NCBI GenBank assembly: GCA_965263285.1
Contig: CBDHHD010000016.1
Span: forward strand, 434,001-498,000
DNA: 64,000 nt
Direction: 5' to 3'
Origin: JASGCP01 sp965263285
GTDB lineage: Bacteria > Bacteroidota > Bacteroidia > Chitinophagales > Chitinophagaceae
Shown here: positions 34,055 to 43,560 of the stretch, piece by piece
Layout: each line of letters opens with the position of its first letter
How positions within the stretch are numbered: position 1 is the stretch's first letter
The notes under the pieces: generated by a model
Told to the model about the DNA's origin: nothing
The model's input: only the letters and a program-made list of their open reading frames with translations
The model's database searches: none
Translations under genes and position numbers: made by a program

Positions 34055-35872
34055 TTATATTTTTCTTTGAATAGGCAAACTCATACAATGGGGGCCTCCT
34101 CTTCCTCTTGATAGCTCTTTAGAAGGTATAGTAATAAGCATATTTTCTATCCCCGCTAAAAAATCTTTTACTTCCTCTACTTTAGAAAATGTATGTTGTA
34201 TATATTCAAATAGATGATAAGCACTAATAATAAAATAAGATGCTTTATAAGGATAGTTCTTTTTTAGGAAATGATATAATAATTGGTTCGATTGCGGAAT
34301 AGTTGTTAATTGATAATATTCTGTAAAATTCCTAGAAAAAGCTTCCAATGTTTTTTTATTACGATCATATCCAATCACAATACCCCTACCTAATGATAAT
34401 ACATTACATGCATCGAACCATTGCTCTCTTTCATCAAAAGGGAATATATTATCACCACTATAAATAAATCTAGCTTGATCTTTTTGTTTTTTATATTCTA
34501 CCGTTGCTATTTGTTCAAAAAAAGATTCCATGTCCATATTCTTTTTATATGCTATATGCGGAGGCAATGCATCATATATTATTTTTTTCTTTTTTTGTTT
34601 CTCCGTGATATCTAAACTAGCTAAATCATTTTTATCATAAACAAAAAAGTCAATTTTACTATTGTTTTCTTTATCTGTTTGCTCGCGAGTACCATGATCA
34701 TAAAATTGATATAACTTTAGCTCTGCATTTTTAAAGTGATAATTTACTTGTTTTAATTGTTGTAGTATTTGAGCGTTTACAAACTGCTTATTATTTTGAA
34801 TATTTTCTAAAAAAATTTTATTAGACAATCTGCCATAGAGCATCCAAGTAAATTCATTCACCTGTGTAAATACAGTATCAATATGCATTTGTGCTCTTTT
34901 TTCATCTATTTGTACAACTGTAATAAGCTGTATACCTGTTTTTTTTTGAAAAACCCTATGAATCAATTTATTAATCGCTTGCCATGAAGTTCGCTCACTC
35001 CTCCCAATGAGAAGATGGCAAGGAGAAAGTAACATCATATCTCCTCCCTCAATAGTAGTTGTAAACTTTTTCAACTCTTTATCATCATACTCAAAGAAAT
35101 CTCCATTTTCTACTACTTCAACAAGGTATTTTAATAAAACGCGATTTTTATCTACATATTTATGAATTTCTTCTGATAACCAATAACTTACAATATGTCG
35201 TGTTAGAAATGTCTCTCGCTCCCTAATTTCATTTGATAATTTTGCCACAATAAAATGCTGATTAATAACCGTACCTAAATCACGAGTAAAAATAAGATTA
35301 GGAATAGGCTTAAAAAGATGAATCCCTTTTTCCTCAGGCAATAACAATAATATATTTTTTTTATAATCCCATGTCCAATATAATACACCCGAGATAATTG
35401 TATTTACTAAGTCCATTAACTTGGATTGAGGCAATGGAACTTGCTGTCTTTCTTCTAAACCTTTTTCAAATAATTGGAGCAAGGTTAATTGCATGCGGAT
35501 AGATAGTTGCTCTAAACCAAATATTTTTTCTAAAAAAGCAATGTTATCTAATTTTACAGAAGGATTAGCAAAAATTCTTGCCAGTTCATATCTTACATCC
35601 AATACATTTGAAGACGCTGTATAATTTAATTTACAAGGATTAGACTCAATATTATCGAAAGACAACATATTGTTTTTATATAATTGATTGGTATCTAAAA
35701 ACAATATTAATAACTTATGATACACCGAGAATTCTTCTTGTAGAGTATCCAACTCTGTAATATCATCATACAACCATATATCTTTTCTAGAAGGGAGTAT
35801 TTGATTTATTTCATTCCCTGGAAAATGAATAAGAATTTTTTCTAAAATAGATATCTCTGAAGTTACATGCAT
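34055..35872 (-). CDS. Arginine deiminase, long form
   Basis: This 605-aa member of the arginine deiminase family hydrolyses arginine to citrulline and ammonia. Family motifs appear in order: IFTRD (194-198), EGGDMM (275-280), GRSERTS (290-296), HIDTVFT (330-336), LGRGIVIGYDRN, and the active-site block RGRGGPHC with the catalytic Cys at 596. It is much longer than the roughly 400-aa enzymes of Mycoplasma or Pseudomonas. An unaligned charged stretch (about 365-470) with TREQTDKENNSKIDFF and KQKKKKIIYDALPPHI may be an insertion. It is followed 5 bp later by the CtlX-like gene and precedes no carbamate kinase. Confidence 0.85.
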   Translation of the reverse strand: MHVTSEISILEKILIHFPGNEINQILPSRKDIWLYDDITELDTLQEEFSVYHKLLILFLDTNQLYKNNMLSFDNIESNPCKLNYTASSNVLDVRYELARIFANPSVKLDNIAFLEKIFGLEQLSIRMQLTLLQLFEKGLEERQQVPLPQSKLMDLVNTIISGVLYWTWDYKKNILLLLPEEKGIHLFKPIPNLIFTRDLGTVINQHFIVAKLSNEIRERETFLTRHIVSYWLSEEIHKYVDKNRVLLKYLVEVVENGDFFEYDDKELKKFTTTIEGGDMMLLSPCHLLIGRSERTSWQAINKLIHRVFQKKTGIQLITVVQIDEKRAQMHIDTVFTQVNEFTWMLYGRLSNKIFLENIQNNKQFVNAQILQQLKQVNYHFKNAELKLYQFYDHGTREQTDKENNSKIDFFVYDKNDLASLDITEKQKKKKIIYDALPPHIAYKKNMDMESFFEQIATVEYKKQKDQARFIYSGDNIFPFDEREQWFDACNVLSLGRGIVIGYDRNKKTLEAFSRNFTEYYQLTTIPQSNQLLYHFLKKNYPYKASYFIISAYHLFEYIQHTFSKVEEVKDFLAGIENMLITIPSKELSRGRGGPHCMSLPIQRKI

Positions 35873-35983
35873 AATAATTAAATTAATTGAAGTGCATTTA
35901 CAAATATATAAAAAAACGAGACCACAAAAAAGATTATATAAATAGTTTTTTTTAACTATCTACAAACTTCGTAAATCTTTCCG

Positions 35984-35991
35984 CAAATATA
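35984..35991 (-). promoter_or_regulatory. -7 motif upstream of arginine deiminase
   Basis: TATATTTG on the minus strand fits TAnnTTTG, about 110 bp before the start codon. The rest of the leader is AT-rich without other recognisable elements. Confidence 0.35.
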
Positions 35992-36047
35992 ATAATAAAT
36001 TGGTATATAATATAAACTCAATTTTGAATAACTTTTGCCAACTTTTT

Positions 36048-36237
36048 GGCTACCCCTTTTTTAAGGTGCTCATAACCTTTTAGATATGGTTAGTTTTTAT
36101 TATCGTATTTCTAAGTAATAACTTATTATTTGTTGCACAAGTGGCATAACAACCATTATGCAACTACCTAAAAAAGGTATAACACAAAACAAGTCATTAC
36201 AAAAAAACACAAACAATCTTCCAGCAACTTAAAAAAA
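36048..36237 (-). mobile_element. Diverged relic of a short ISL3-ended element
   Basis: The left end is GGCTACCCCTTTTTTAAGGT followed by GCT. The right side, GTCATTACAAAAAAACACAA followed by a terminus-like AGCAACTTAAAAAAA, matches the inner side of a reversed element. The right terminus stops where copy I begins. The middle contains a small hairpin GTTGCAC/TGCAAC. Confidence 0.5.
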
Positions 36238-36238
36238 G

Positions 36239-36678
36239 GGCTACATCTTTTTTTGAGGTGCAGGAAGATTGGATTATTAAATAAATATAAACATGGAAAT
36301 AATAGGAAATATCTGATGAGGACTGCCCTCAGATAAAGAGCGTTACAAAACGAGGTGAGCGAAGCGACCATCGAGAATGTGGAGGCGGACATTTTTATAT
36401 ATGAATCGTTATGATGAGCATAAAGTATTTATATAAAAGATCACTATGGATAAGCTCATCATAACAATTCATACCTAACCGCCTCCCATTCATTCTCGCT
36501 AGCGTAGCGAGCCGTAGTTTTGTAGCTCTTTATCTGCAGGCTTGATTTTTTCTTTGTTTCTTTCTTTTGTATCAAGACAAAAGAAAGAAAAGGATATAAA
36601 AAATAAATGATTAACCTATTACCTGAGTAATTACAAAAAACACAAATACCCCCCAGCACCTCAAAAAAAGATGCAGCC
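36239..36678 (-). mobile_element. Short ISL3-ended element, copy I (long form, reversed)
   Basis: This 440-bp copy has both termini (GGCTACATCTTTTTTTGAGG and the reverse complement with one change, GATGCAGCC), the central hairpin and the CTTTTGTATCAAGACAAAAG palindrome. It lies in the opposite orientation to copies B, C, D, F, G and H. It directly abuts a diverged relic on its left. Confidence 0.85.
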
Positions 36679-36721
36679 CAATTATTTTCATTTAGGTATA
36701 TTGCTTAAAAATTAATTAGAG

Positions 36722-37729
36722 ATGAAAAATAAATTTATAAGAGTACTTCGCATTTGTATAGCATTAGTTATTGGTTATATAACAGAAAACTTAATTAAAA
36801 AATATTATGGAATACCTGTTTTAGGATGGGTAGATATTACTGTGGTAGTTGTTTTATTTGAGCAAGAAAGCTTAGGCGGTACTATTAAAAAGGGTTGGTA
36901 TCGTTTTTTAGCTACTGCTTCAGCAGGACTTATTGGCATTTTAGTTTTATGGTTATTTAGGAACAACAACATACTCATTGATATTTTATTTTTTATTCTT
37001 TGCTTTTGCTATGGGATGATATTTATGAATTCAAATAAGCAATATGTTGGATTATTAGGCATAGCTACTCTTATTATTGCTTTAATTGTTTCTAACAAAG
37101 ACCCTCATATTGCAGCATGGCGTGTGTTGGATATTGGTCTTGGTATTCTTATTTCTATTATATGTATTGTTGTTATTTTCCCACCCCTTTCCTCACATCA
37201 ACAGCTCTCTAATTTATTTAAAAACATGGGTCAGTTGTTAGAGGAATTTACAAAAGAACAAGTGGATTTTTTAAATATAGATAGTATGCCTATTCATTTA
37301 ATGCAATCATTTGAAAATAATATTATTAAACAAATTCAAGTATTTGAAAAAGTAATTGGAGAAGGCAAGTACGAGTTGCCGGTTTCACAAAAGATATATT
37401 CTATTCGCCAGTTAGAATATATCTTTATCCATTTTAGAAGCATATTTAGAATATTATTTGTATTGCTAAATATGGAAATAATTAATAATGTTACCGTAAG
37501 AAAAAAAATACATACACAACTTACGCGCATTACTTTATTATTAAAAAATATTACCCAAGAACTTCAAGAGCCGAATAGTATAAAAAAAGAAACATTACTA
37601 CTACTGTTGAATGACAATATGACTTTATTAAAAAATGAATTGTTGGCAGATGACTTAGACTCCTCTATTGCAGTGCATTGTGAACATATTTACACAAATA
37701 TCAATCGTATTATTACGCTACTTGCTTAA
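36722..37729 (+). CDS. FUSC-family membrane protein
   Basis: This 335-aa protein has an N-terminal block of about six hydrophobic segments (VLRICIALVIGYI, WVDITVVVVLF, LATASAGLIGILVLWLF, ILIDILFFILCFCYGMIF, LLGIATLIIALIV and IGLGILISIICIVVIFP). A cytosolic alpha-helical half follows. This is the layout of the FUSC/aromatic-acid-exporter-like proteins, with the usual early motif for a fusaric acid resistance type. Full exporters of this kind are often twice as long; a half-length form is common in Bacteroidota. The substrate is unknown. It starts 43 bp after copy I, so its promoter must lie within or at the edge of that element. Confidence 0.7.
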   Translation: MKNKFIRVLRICIALVIGYITENLIKKYYGIPVLGWVDITVVVVLFEQESLGGTIKKGWYRFLATASAGLIGILVLWLFRNNNILIDILFFILCFCYGMIFMNSNKQYVGLLGIATLIIALIVSNKDPHIAAWRVLDIGLGILISIICIVVIFPPLSSHQQLSNLFKNMGQLLEEFTKEQVDFLNIDSMPIHLMQSFENNIIKQIQVFEKVIGEGKYELPVSQKIYSIRQLEYIFIHFRSIFRILFVLLNMEIINNVTVRKKIHTQLTRITLLLKNITQELQEPNSIKKETLLLLLNDNMTLLKNELLADDLDSSIAVHCEHIYTNINRIITLLA

Positions 37730-37741
37730 ATAAAAACACTA

Positions 37742-39022
37742 TTATAAAGAAGGATATAAAGGAAATTGTTTCATATAGGCTATTATATCAGCTTTAACTT
37801 GTAAGTGTAATTGCTCATTAGCAGGGGCAGAAAGCATTTTATCTATTTGCTCTACTACAAAAATCATATTTTCTTCTTTGAGTCCTCTTGTAGTAAGTGC
37901 CGCGGTACCCAATCTAATACCCGAAGTAATAAATGGAGATTGGTCATCATACGGAATCATATTTTTATTAGTAGTAATATTGGCTGTAGTTAATAGTTGC
38001 TCAGCTTGTTTGCCTGTAATTTTTTTATTATGTAAGTCAATTAAGAAAAGATGATTGTCGGTGCCACCACTTACAATTGTATATCCTTTTTCTTGAAAGA
38101 GAGAAGCCATTTTTCTTGAATTAGCAACAACCAAATTGGCATAATCTGTAAAACTATCTGTTAATATTTCACCAAATGCGATTGCCTTTGCTGCAATAAT
38201 ATGCTCTAATGGACCACCTTGATTCCCTGGGAATACAGACATATCTATTAAATTGCTCATGAGCCGTATATTACCTTTGTTATCTTTTAAATTAAAAGGG
38301 TTCTCAAAGTCTTTTTTCATCATAATAATGCCCCCTCTAGGACCCCTTAGTGTTTTATGAGTCGTAGAAGTAACTATATCACAATAAGGAAATGGTGAAG
38401 AAAGTATATTCTTAGCAATTAACCCTGCTGGATGAGCAATATCAGCCATGAGGAATGCCCCTACTTTATTTGCAACGTTTCTAAGTATAGCATAGTTAAA
38501 ATCTCTACTATAGGCACTTGCTCCACAAATAATTAATTTAGGTTTAATAGATTTTGCTTTTTCTTCTAATAAATCATAGTTAATAAGTCCTGTTGCTTTC
38601 TCAACGGTATAAAAATGAGCTTGGTATATTTTCCCACTAAAATTTACAGGAGAGCCATGGGTGAGATGTCCTCCCATGCTTAGGTCCAATCCAAGTATTT
38701 TATCTCCTGGTTTTAATAAGGCCGAAACTACAGACACATTTGCTTGTGAGCCACTATGGGGTTGCACATTAGCATATTCTACGTTAAAAATTTGTTTTAA
38801 TCTATCAATAGCACATTGTTCTACTTCATCTATTACTTCACATCCTCCATAATATCTCCGTTTAGGATATCCTTCAGCATATTTATTTGTTAACACACTA
38901 CCTGTAGCTTCCATTACTTGTAGGGAGGTAAAATTTTCAGATGCAATTAACTCTATACCTTCTCTTTGTCTTTTTAGTTCTTTTCCTATAAGAGAGAATA
39001 TCAAATTATCTTTTCTTTTCAT
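37742..39022 (-). CDS. glyA: Serine hydroxymethyltransferase
   Basis: GlyA interconverts serine and glycine, generating methylene-THF. The start MKRKDNLIFSLIGKELKRQR at 39022 is preferred over an ATG 21 bp upstream. The 426-aa protein has GIELIASENF, NKYAEGYPKRRYYGGCE, PHSGSQAN, and the PLP-binding lysine in TSTTHKTLRGPRGG. DMSVFPGNQGGP is also present. It is the main entry of one-carbon units and connects to Fhs and PurH in this window. A short repeat element lies 65 bp upstream of its start. Confidence 0.95.
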   Translation of the reverse strand: MKRKDNLIFSLIGKELKRQREGIELIASENFTSLQVMEATGSVLTNKYAEGYPKRRYYGGCEVIDEVEQCAIDRLKQIFNVEYANVQPHSGSQANVSVVSALLKPGDKILGLDLSMGGHLTHGSPVNFSGKIYQAHFYTVEKATGLINYDLLEEKAKSIKPKLIICGASAYSRDFNYAILRNVANKVGAFLMADIAHPAGLIAKNILSSPFPYCDIVTSTTHKTLRGPRGGIIMMKKDFENPFNLKDNKGNIRLMSNLIDMSVFPGNQGGPLEHIIAAKAIAFGEILTDSFTDYANLVVANSRKMASLFQEKGYTIVSGGTDNHLFLIDLHNKKITGKQAEQLLTTANITTNKNMIPYDDQSPFITSGIRLGTAALTTRGLKEENMIFVVEQIDKMLSAPANEQLHLQVKADIIAYMKQFPLYPSL

Positions 39023-39086
39023 TATATATTTTTTATATAGCAAAGAAACATTTTTTTTTTAATATATTTTATTTTATGTGAGGCAA

Positions 39087-39378
39087 GGCTACATCTTTTT
39101 TTGAGGTGCTGGAAGCATGGATTATTACATAAATATAAACATGGAAATAATAGGAAATATCTGATGATGACTGCCCTCACCGCCTCCCCTTCATTCTCGC
39201 TAGCGTAGCGAGCCGTAGTTTTGTAGCTCTTTATCTGTAGGCTTGATTTTTTCTTTGTTTCTTTCTTTTGTATCAAGACAAAAGAAAGAAAAGGATATAA
39301 AAAATAAATGATGCACCTATACCTGAGTAATTACAAAAAACACAAATACCCCCCAGCACCTCAAAAAAAGATGTAGCC
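39087..39378 (-). mobile_element. Short ISL3-ended element, copy J (292 bp, reversed)
   Basis: It is complete at both termini but lacks the central hairpin: the sequence jumps from ATGACTGCCCTCA to CCGCCTCCCCTTCATTCTCG, a deletion junction different from that of D and G. The flanking 8-mers TGAGGCAA and TGAAACAA agree at six of eight positions and could be a decayed target duplication. Confidence 0.8.
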
Positions 39379-39457
39379 TGAAACAATAAAAAGTGAGGGA
39401 GGTGATTTTTTTCATATATATCCCACAGCAACTTTTAGGATATCTTAGATTTGCATT

Positions 39458-40759
39458 TCATTTTCTTGTATAAGATACAAAAAAATGAGCTATTTCTAAT
39501 AAAAAATCATATACTTGTTCAAGCTGTGCAGGTGTTATAGAGTAAGGAGGTAATATATAGACTGTATTACCTAATGGTCTAATAAAAATGCCTTTTTCTA
39601 AACCTTTTTTAGTGATTGTTTTTCCAATTTTATTAAGATAATTATGTTGATCATCTGCTATTTCAAATGCTAAGATGGTTCCCCTACATCGTGCTTGTAA
39701 GACAGATTGTATAGATTGTAAGCGAGGTACCATTTGTTTATTTTGTTCTGTAAGCCAAGATATCTTTTGTAGTGTCTTTTTTTGTTGTAGCAAATTAATA
39801 TTAGCTAATGATGCGGCGCACCCCAAGGGGTTACCTGTATAAGAATGACCATGAAAAAGAGTTTTTGATGCATCTTCATGAATAAATGCAGCATGGATAG
39901 ATGCGCTACATATAGTAGCAGCAAAAGGAAGGAAGCCACCTGTTATGCATTTACTTAAACAAATAATATCAGGAGAAATAGACAAATAATCATGTGCAAA
40001 TAATTTACCTGTTCTACCAAATCCCGTCATAACTTCATCAGCTATACAAACAATTTGCTCTTGTTTTACTACTTTTAAAAAAGAGTCTAAATATTGTTCC
40101 TCATATAATATCATTCCTCCTGCTGCTTGCACTAAGGGTTCATATATTACACAAATAGCTGACGATGCAAGTTCTTTAATGGCATGTATAATATGTGGTA
40201 GCGTATGCTCTGTAGGGATATCTATAAAAACAACATCAAAGAGTCGGTTATGAAAAGGAAGTGTAAATACTCCTCTGTTGCTTACGCTCATAGCTCCAAA
40301 AGTATCTCCATGATAGCTATTTTTAAAAGCAATGATTTTATTTCTTTGATGGTTGCCTTGATTGTCCCAAAATTGTATAGCCATTTTAAGTGCCACTTCT
40401 ACTGCAGTACTTCCATTGTCGCTATAAAATACCTTCGACATATTTGAAGGAAGTATTGACAATAATTTTTCCGCTAATGTAACGGCGGGAGCGTGTGTAA
40501 AATTAGCAAAAATAATTTGCTCTAATTGGCATGCCTGTTTGTATATGCTTTTAGCAATGGCAGTATTCCCATGGCCATGCAAAGTAACCCACCAGCTACT
40601 AATAGCATCAATATAAGTTTGATTGTTATTGCCTATTAACAAAGCATCTTTAGCCGAAACAATCTCTATGCTATAATTGTCTGTTGTTTGCTGTGTATAA
40701 GGATGCCAAATATATTTCTTGTCTTTTTCTATAATATGTTCTTCTATTTTGGTATACAT
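39458..40759 (-). CDS. bioA: Adenosylmethionine-8-amino-7-oxononanoate aminotransferase
   Basis: BioA transfers an amino group from S-adenosylmethionine to KAPA in biotin synthesis. The 433-aa PLP enzyme opens with the BioA hallmark KKYIWHPYTQ, then AISSWWVTLHGHG and FANFTHAPAVTLAEKL. It has FYSDNGSTAVEVALKMA, SYHGDTFGAMSVS and the PLP lysine in CLSKCITGGFLPFAAT. No other bio genes are visible, so the pathway is either scattered or incomplete. It is flanked on both sides by short repeat elements. Confidence 0.92.
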   Translation of the reverse strand: MYTKIEEHIIEKDKKYIWHPYTQQTTDNYSIEIVSAKDALLIGNNNQTYIDAISSWWVTLHGHGNTAIAKSIYKQACQLEQIIFANFTHAPAVTLAEKLLSILPSNMSKVFYSDNGSTAVEVALKMAIQFWDNQGNHQRNKIIAFKNSYHGDTFGAMSVSNRGVFTLPFHNRLFDVVFIDIPTEHTLPHIIHAIKELASSAICVIYEPLVQAAGGMILYEEQYLDSFLKVVKQEQIVCIADEVMTGFGRTGKLFAHDYLSISPDIICLSKCITGGFLPFAATICSASIHAAFIHEDASKTLFHGHSYTGNPLGCAASLANINLLQQKKTLQKISWLTEQNKQMVPRLQSIQSVLQARCRGTILAFEIADDQHNYLNKIGKTITKKGLEKGIFIRPLGNTVYILPPYSITPAQLEQVYDFLLEIAHFFVSYTRK

Positions 40760-40941
40760 AGTAAATAATATTAATGGGTTGCTTTTACTTCTTTTAATTC
40801 ATTTGGTGTGTATAAATAAAACAAATATTTTTGTTATTATCATACTGAAAAAACTATCTTTTCTAAGCTTTGCCCCTTATATAAGATCATATATTAAAAA
40901 CAACAAATTGTAAATATAGATTAAAACATTGTTTTATTTAT

Positions 40942-41208
40942 GACTAAATCTTTTTGGTATAACAATTTTTTTAGTGAGCAACGACAAAGATAATATATTT
41001 TTAAAATGGATTATTAAATAAATATAAACATGAAAATAATAGAAAATATCTGATGAGGACTGCCCTCAGATAAAGAGCGTTACAAAACGAGGTGAGCGAA
41101 GCGACCAGCGAGAATGTGGAGAAGGATATAAAAAATAAATGATGAACCTATACCTGAGTAATTACAAAAAATACAAATACCTCCCCAGCACCTGAAAAAA
41201 AGATTTCG
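40942..41208 (-). mobile_element. Chimeric short element, copy K (reversed)
   Basis: The left end reads GACTAAATCTTTTT and then switches into a GGTATAAC-family end (GGTATAACAATTTTTTTAGT, then GAGCAACGACAAAGATAATA). From about 41008 the body of a reversed ISL3-ended element follows, but its CTTTTGTATCAAGACAAAAG half and hairpin are deleted (GAATGTGGA joined to GAAGGATATAAAA). The right terminus is degraded (CAGCACCTGAAAAAAAGATT). Confidence 0.75.
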
Positions 41209-41286
41209 TTCTTAAATTATAAAATTATTCAACAATAAATATTATTTACGACCTTTGTATTTTAATTTAATATAATAATATACATT

Positions 41287-41667
41287 ATGAAAAATAATTT
41301 TTATATCGCAACTTTTATGGGGATACTTTGTGTAGCTCTATTGTTTGTGATTAGTTGTGGCGTTAGAAAAACTGCCCATGTTGCAACTACCCAGCCTACT
41401 GCACCTACATTAAGCGCATTACATTTTAGTACCGATATTTTACCAATTGTAGAAACGCATTGTAAGGGTTGTCATACAGGTGCTAGCCCTACTTCGAGGG
41501 TTTCACTTGATTCCTATACAAATTTTAAAGCAAAGGGTAATAGTATTATGTATCGTATCAATCTTTCTCCTTTTGCTGATAAATTTATGCCTGCAAATGG
41601 CAAAAAGTTAGATCCCAACACAATAGCAATGATTCAAGCATGGATTAATCAAGGAAGTAATGAATAA
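41287..41667 (+). CDS. Small c-type cytochrome lipoprotein
   Basis: This 126-aa protein has a signal peptide with a lipobox (GILCVALLFVISC). A single haem-binding motif CKGCH is preceded by LPIVETHCK and followed by an axial methionine candidate in DKFMPANGKKLD. The layout is of the 'cytochrome c, planctomycete-type' or related small electron carriers seen in Bacteroidota. It should face the periplasm. Its stop codon overlaps the start of gldG by 8 bp, or sits just before a second ATG, so the two are probably co-transcribed although no functional link is known. Confidence 0.8.
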   Translation: MKNNFYIATFMGILCVALLFVISCGVRKTAHVATTQPTAPTLSALHFSTDILPIVETHCKGCHTGASPTSRVSLDSYTNFKAKGNSIMYRINLSPFADKFMPANGKKLDPNTIAMIQAWINQGSNE

Positions 41668-43417
41668 AATGGGTTCTATATATAAGTGTCTTATTGTAAT
41701 TATTCTTTGGGTATGTATTGTATTTGTTTCTTCATTTATATCGTATCGATGGGATCTTACAATAGAGAAAAGGTTTAGTTTAAGCTCTTCTACTAAAATA
41801 TTATTACAAAAAGTAAAAGAAAGAGGAAAAGATATTCAAATTGATGTGTTCCTCACAGACCCTTTGCCTTCTTATTATAAAGAGTTAAATATAGCGTGTA
41901 GAAATTTATTAGAAGAATTTAAAGAAAATACAGATCATCACATACAGTTTAGATTTGTATTGCCTGGTAGCCATATTTTTAATGATTCTATTCGTGGCAC
42001 CTTATATGATAGCCTTTTTCAAATGGGGGTTATCTTAGAGCCTAAAAAAACAACAGAAGACAATGGATTAGATAAGATACCTTTTTATTTTCCATCTGCT
42101 ATTGTGCAAGACAAGTCTCACCAACGAAAACCTATTGTAGTTGATTTGCGTAGTGGCAAAGTAGTTTTTAAACCGTATGATATATTAAATAGTCAGCCTA
42201 TTATAGATGAAGAAGCTACAAATTTACAAGCAAGTGAACTATTAGAATACAAATTTGCCCATGCTATTTATCAATTGATTAAAGACACCATTCCTACCAT
42301 TGCTTATTGTGTAGGCAATGGAGAGCCTTTAGATGCAACGGTAAACGATTTAATACAAACCATCCACACAGAAGACGAAGTGGCTGTTTTTGATTTAGCA
42401 CATTATTATCCTAATCCTCGTTATATTCAGTTGCTACTAATTGTAAAGCCTTCTCTTACTTTTAGTGATGAAGATAAATATAAATTAGATCAATTTATTA
42501 CGCATGGTGGAAAAATTCTTTGGGCCATCAATCCCCTTTATGCAAGCTTAGATAGTCTTATGAAAAAACAGTCTGATTTTGTGGCGTATGATCGCAATTT
42601 AAATCTAGAAGATCTCTTTTTTAAATTTGGAGTTCGTATTAATAATGATCTTATACAAGATTTAGATTGTGCAAAGATACCATTGGTGGTAGGTGTGAAT
42701 CCTGATCATTCTCCTATTATTAAGCGTGTTCCATGGCCTTATTATCCTTTTTTATATGCACCAAACACTAATCCTATTACAAATAATTTAGATCGCGTAT
42801 TATCACAATTCCCTTCTAGTATTGATACGATTGCTGGCGAAGATATACGAAAAACAATTTTATTAGCAACTGATACCAATAGTAGAATATTAGGATCTCC
42901 TGCCTTGGTAAGTTTAAATAGCGTACGAACAGAAGCAGACTTATTTAATTTTAATAAATCGTATATTCCTATCGCAGTTTTATTAGAAGGTAAATTTCAT
43001 TCTCTTTTTGCACACCATGCAACCCAAGCACAACAAGATTCTATTAAACAATATTTGAATGCTCCTTTTTTGCCTCAATCTATTGTTTCAACACAACAAA
43101 TTGTATTGAGTAATGCAGATATTATTACCAACCCCATATCTCAAACGCAAGGACCTGGGAACATGGGGCAATTACCATTTGACGACTATCGTTTTGCCAA
43201 TAGAGATTTATTAATGAATTGTGTAGATTATCTTACGAATCCTATTCATTTATATGAAAGTAGAAATAAACAATTTAGATTGAGATTGCTAAATAAAATA
43301 AAAATAAACGAGAATAGATATTTTTGGGAATGTATAGCTATCTTACCTCCTTTAGTTATTTTAATTCTATTTGGTATTATTTTCTACGAAATAAGAAAAT
43401 ATAAATATAAAAGGTAA
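41660..43417 (+). CDS. gldG: Gliding motility protein GldG-like (ABC-transporter auxiliary)
   Basis: This 585-aa protein has an N-terminal membrane segment (CLIVIILWVCIVFVSSFISY) and the family opener RWDLTIEKRFSLSSSTK. A long periplasmic region of the ABC_transp_aux type contains DVFLTDPLPSYYKELN. A C-terminal membrane helix (IAILPPLVILILFGIIFYEI) completes it. GldG works with GldF and GldA in gliding bacteria, but homologues also occur in non-gliding relatives. No gldF lies next to it, although the two are usually adjacent. The start could also be the ATG at 41669. Confidence 0.85.
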   Translation: MNKMGSIYKCLIVIILWVCIVFVSSFISYRWDLTIEKRFSLSSSTKILLQKVKERGKDIQIDVFLTDPLPSYYKELNIACRNLLEEFKENTDHHIQFRFVLPGSHIFNDSIRGTLYDSLFQMGVILEPKKTTEDNGLDKIPFYFPSAIVQDKSHQRKPIVVDLRSGKVVFKPYDILNSQPIIDEEATNLQASELLEYKFAHAIYQLIKDTIPTIAYCVGNGEPLDATVNDLIQTIHTEDEVAVFDLAHYYPNPRYIQLLLIVKPSLTFSDEDKYKLDQFITHGGKILWAINPLYASLDSLMKKQSDFVAYDRNLNLEDLFFKFGVRINNDLIQDLDCAKIPLVVGVNPDHSPIIKRVPWPYYPFLYAPNTNPITNNLDRVLSQFPSSIDTIAGEDIRKTILLATDTNSRILGSPALVSLNSVRTEADLFNFNKSYIPIAVLLEGKFHSLFAHHATQAQQDSIKQYLNAPFLPQSIVSTQQIVLSNADIITNPISQTQGPGNMGQLPFDDYRFANRDLLMNCVDYLTNPIHLYESRNKQFRLRLLNKIKINENRYFWECIAILPPLVILILFGIIFYEIRKYKYKR

Positions 43418-43424
43418 TAGGTTT

Positions 43425-43560
43425 ATTTTTTTACATACTCAGTTAATACAATAGATCTAATAGATTGCATAGATATTGTAACTCGTATATAGCAATCCGT
43501 AATTTTAAAACACACGCTATAACTCTCTACTTTTTATCTGCAAGTTTGTTTTTTATTTTT
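43425..43560 (-). mobile_element. Possible decayed relic of a short ISL3-ended element
   Basis: TACATACTCAGTTAATACAA on the left and ACTTTTTATCTGCAAGTTTG with TTTTTTATTTTT on the right resemble TAATTACTCAGGTATAGG and the reversed TCTTTATCTGCAGGCTTGAT of the element. The terminal repeats are not recognisable. It fills the gap up to the stop codon of the next gene. Confidence 0.35.

Noticed and set aside
39022..39276. Open frame with lysine-rich and IRYFLLFP-like segments
   Set aside because: It overlaps the repeat element and the 5' end of glyA, and its sequence is the translation of the element body on the other strand.
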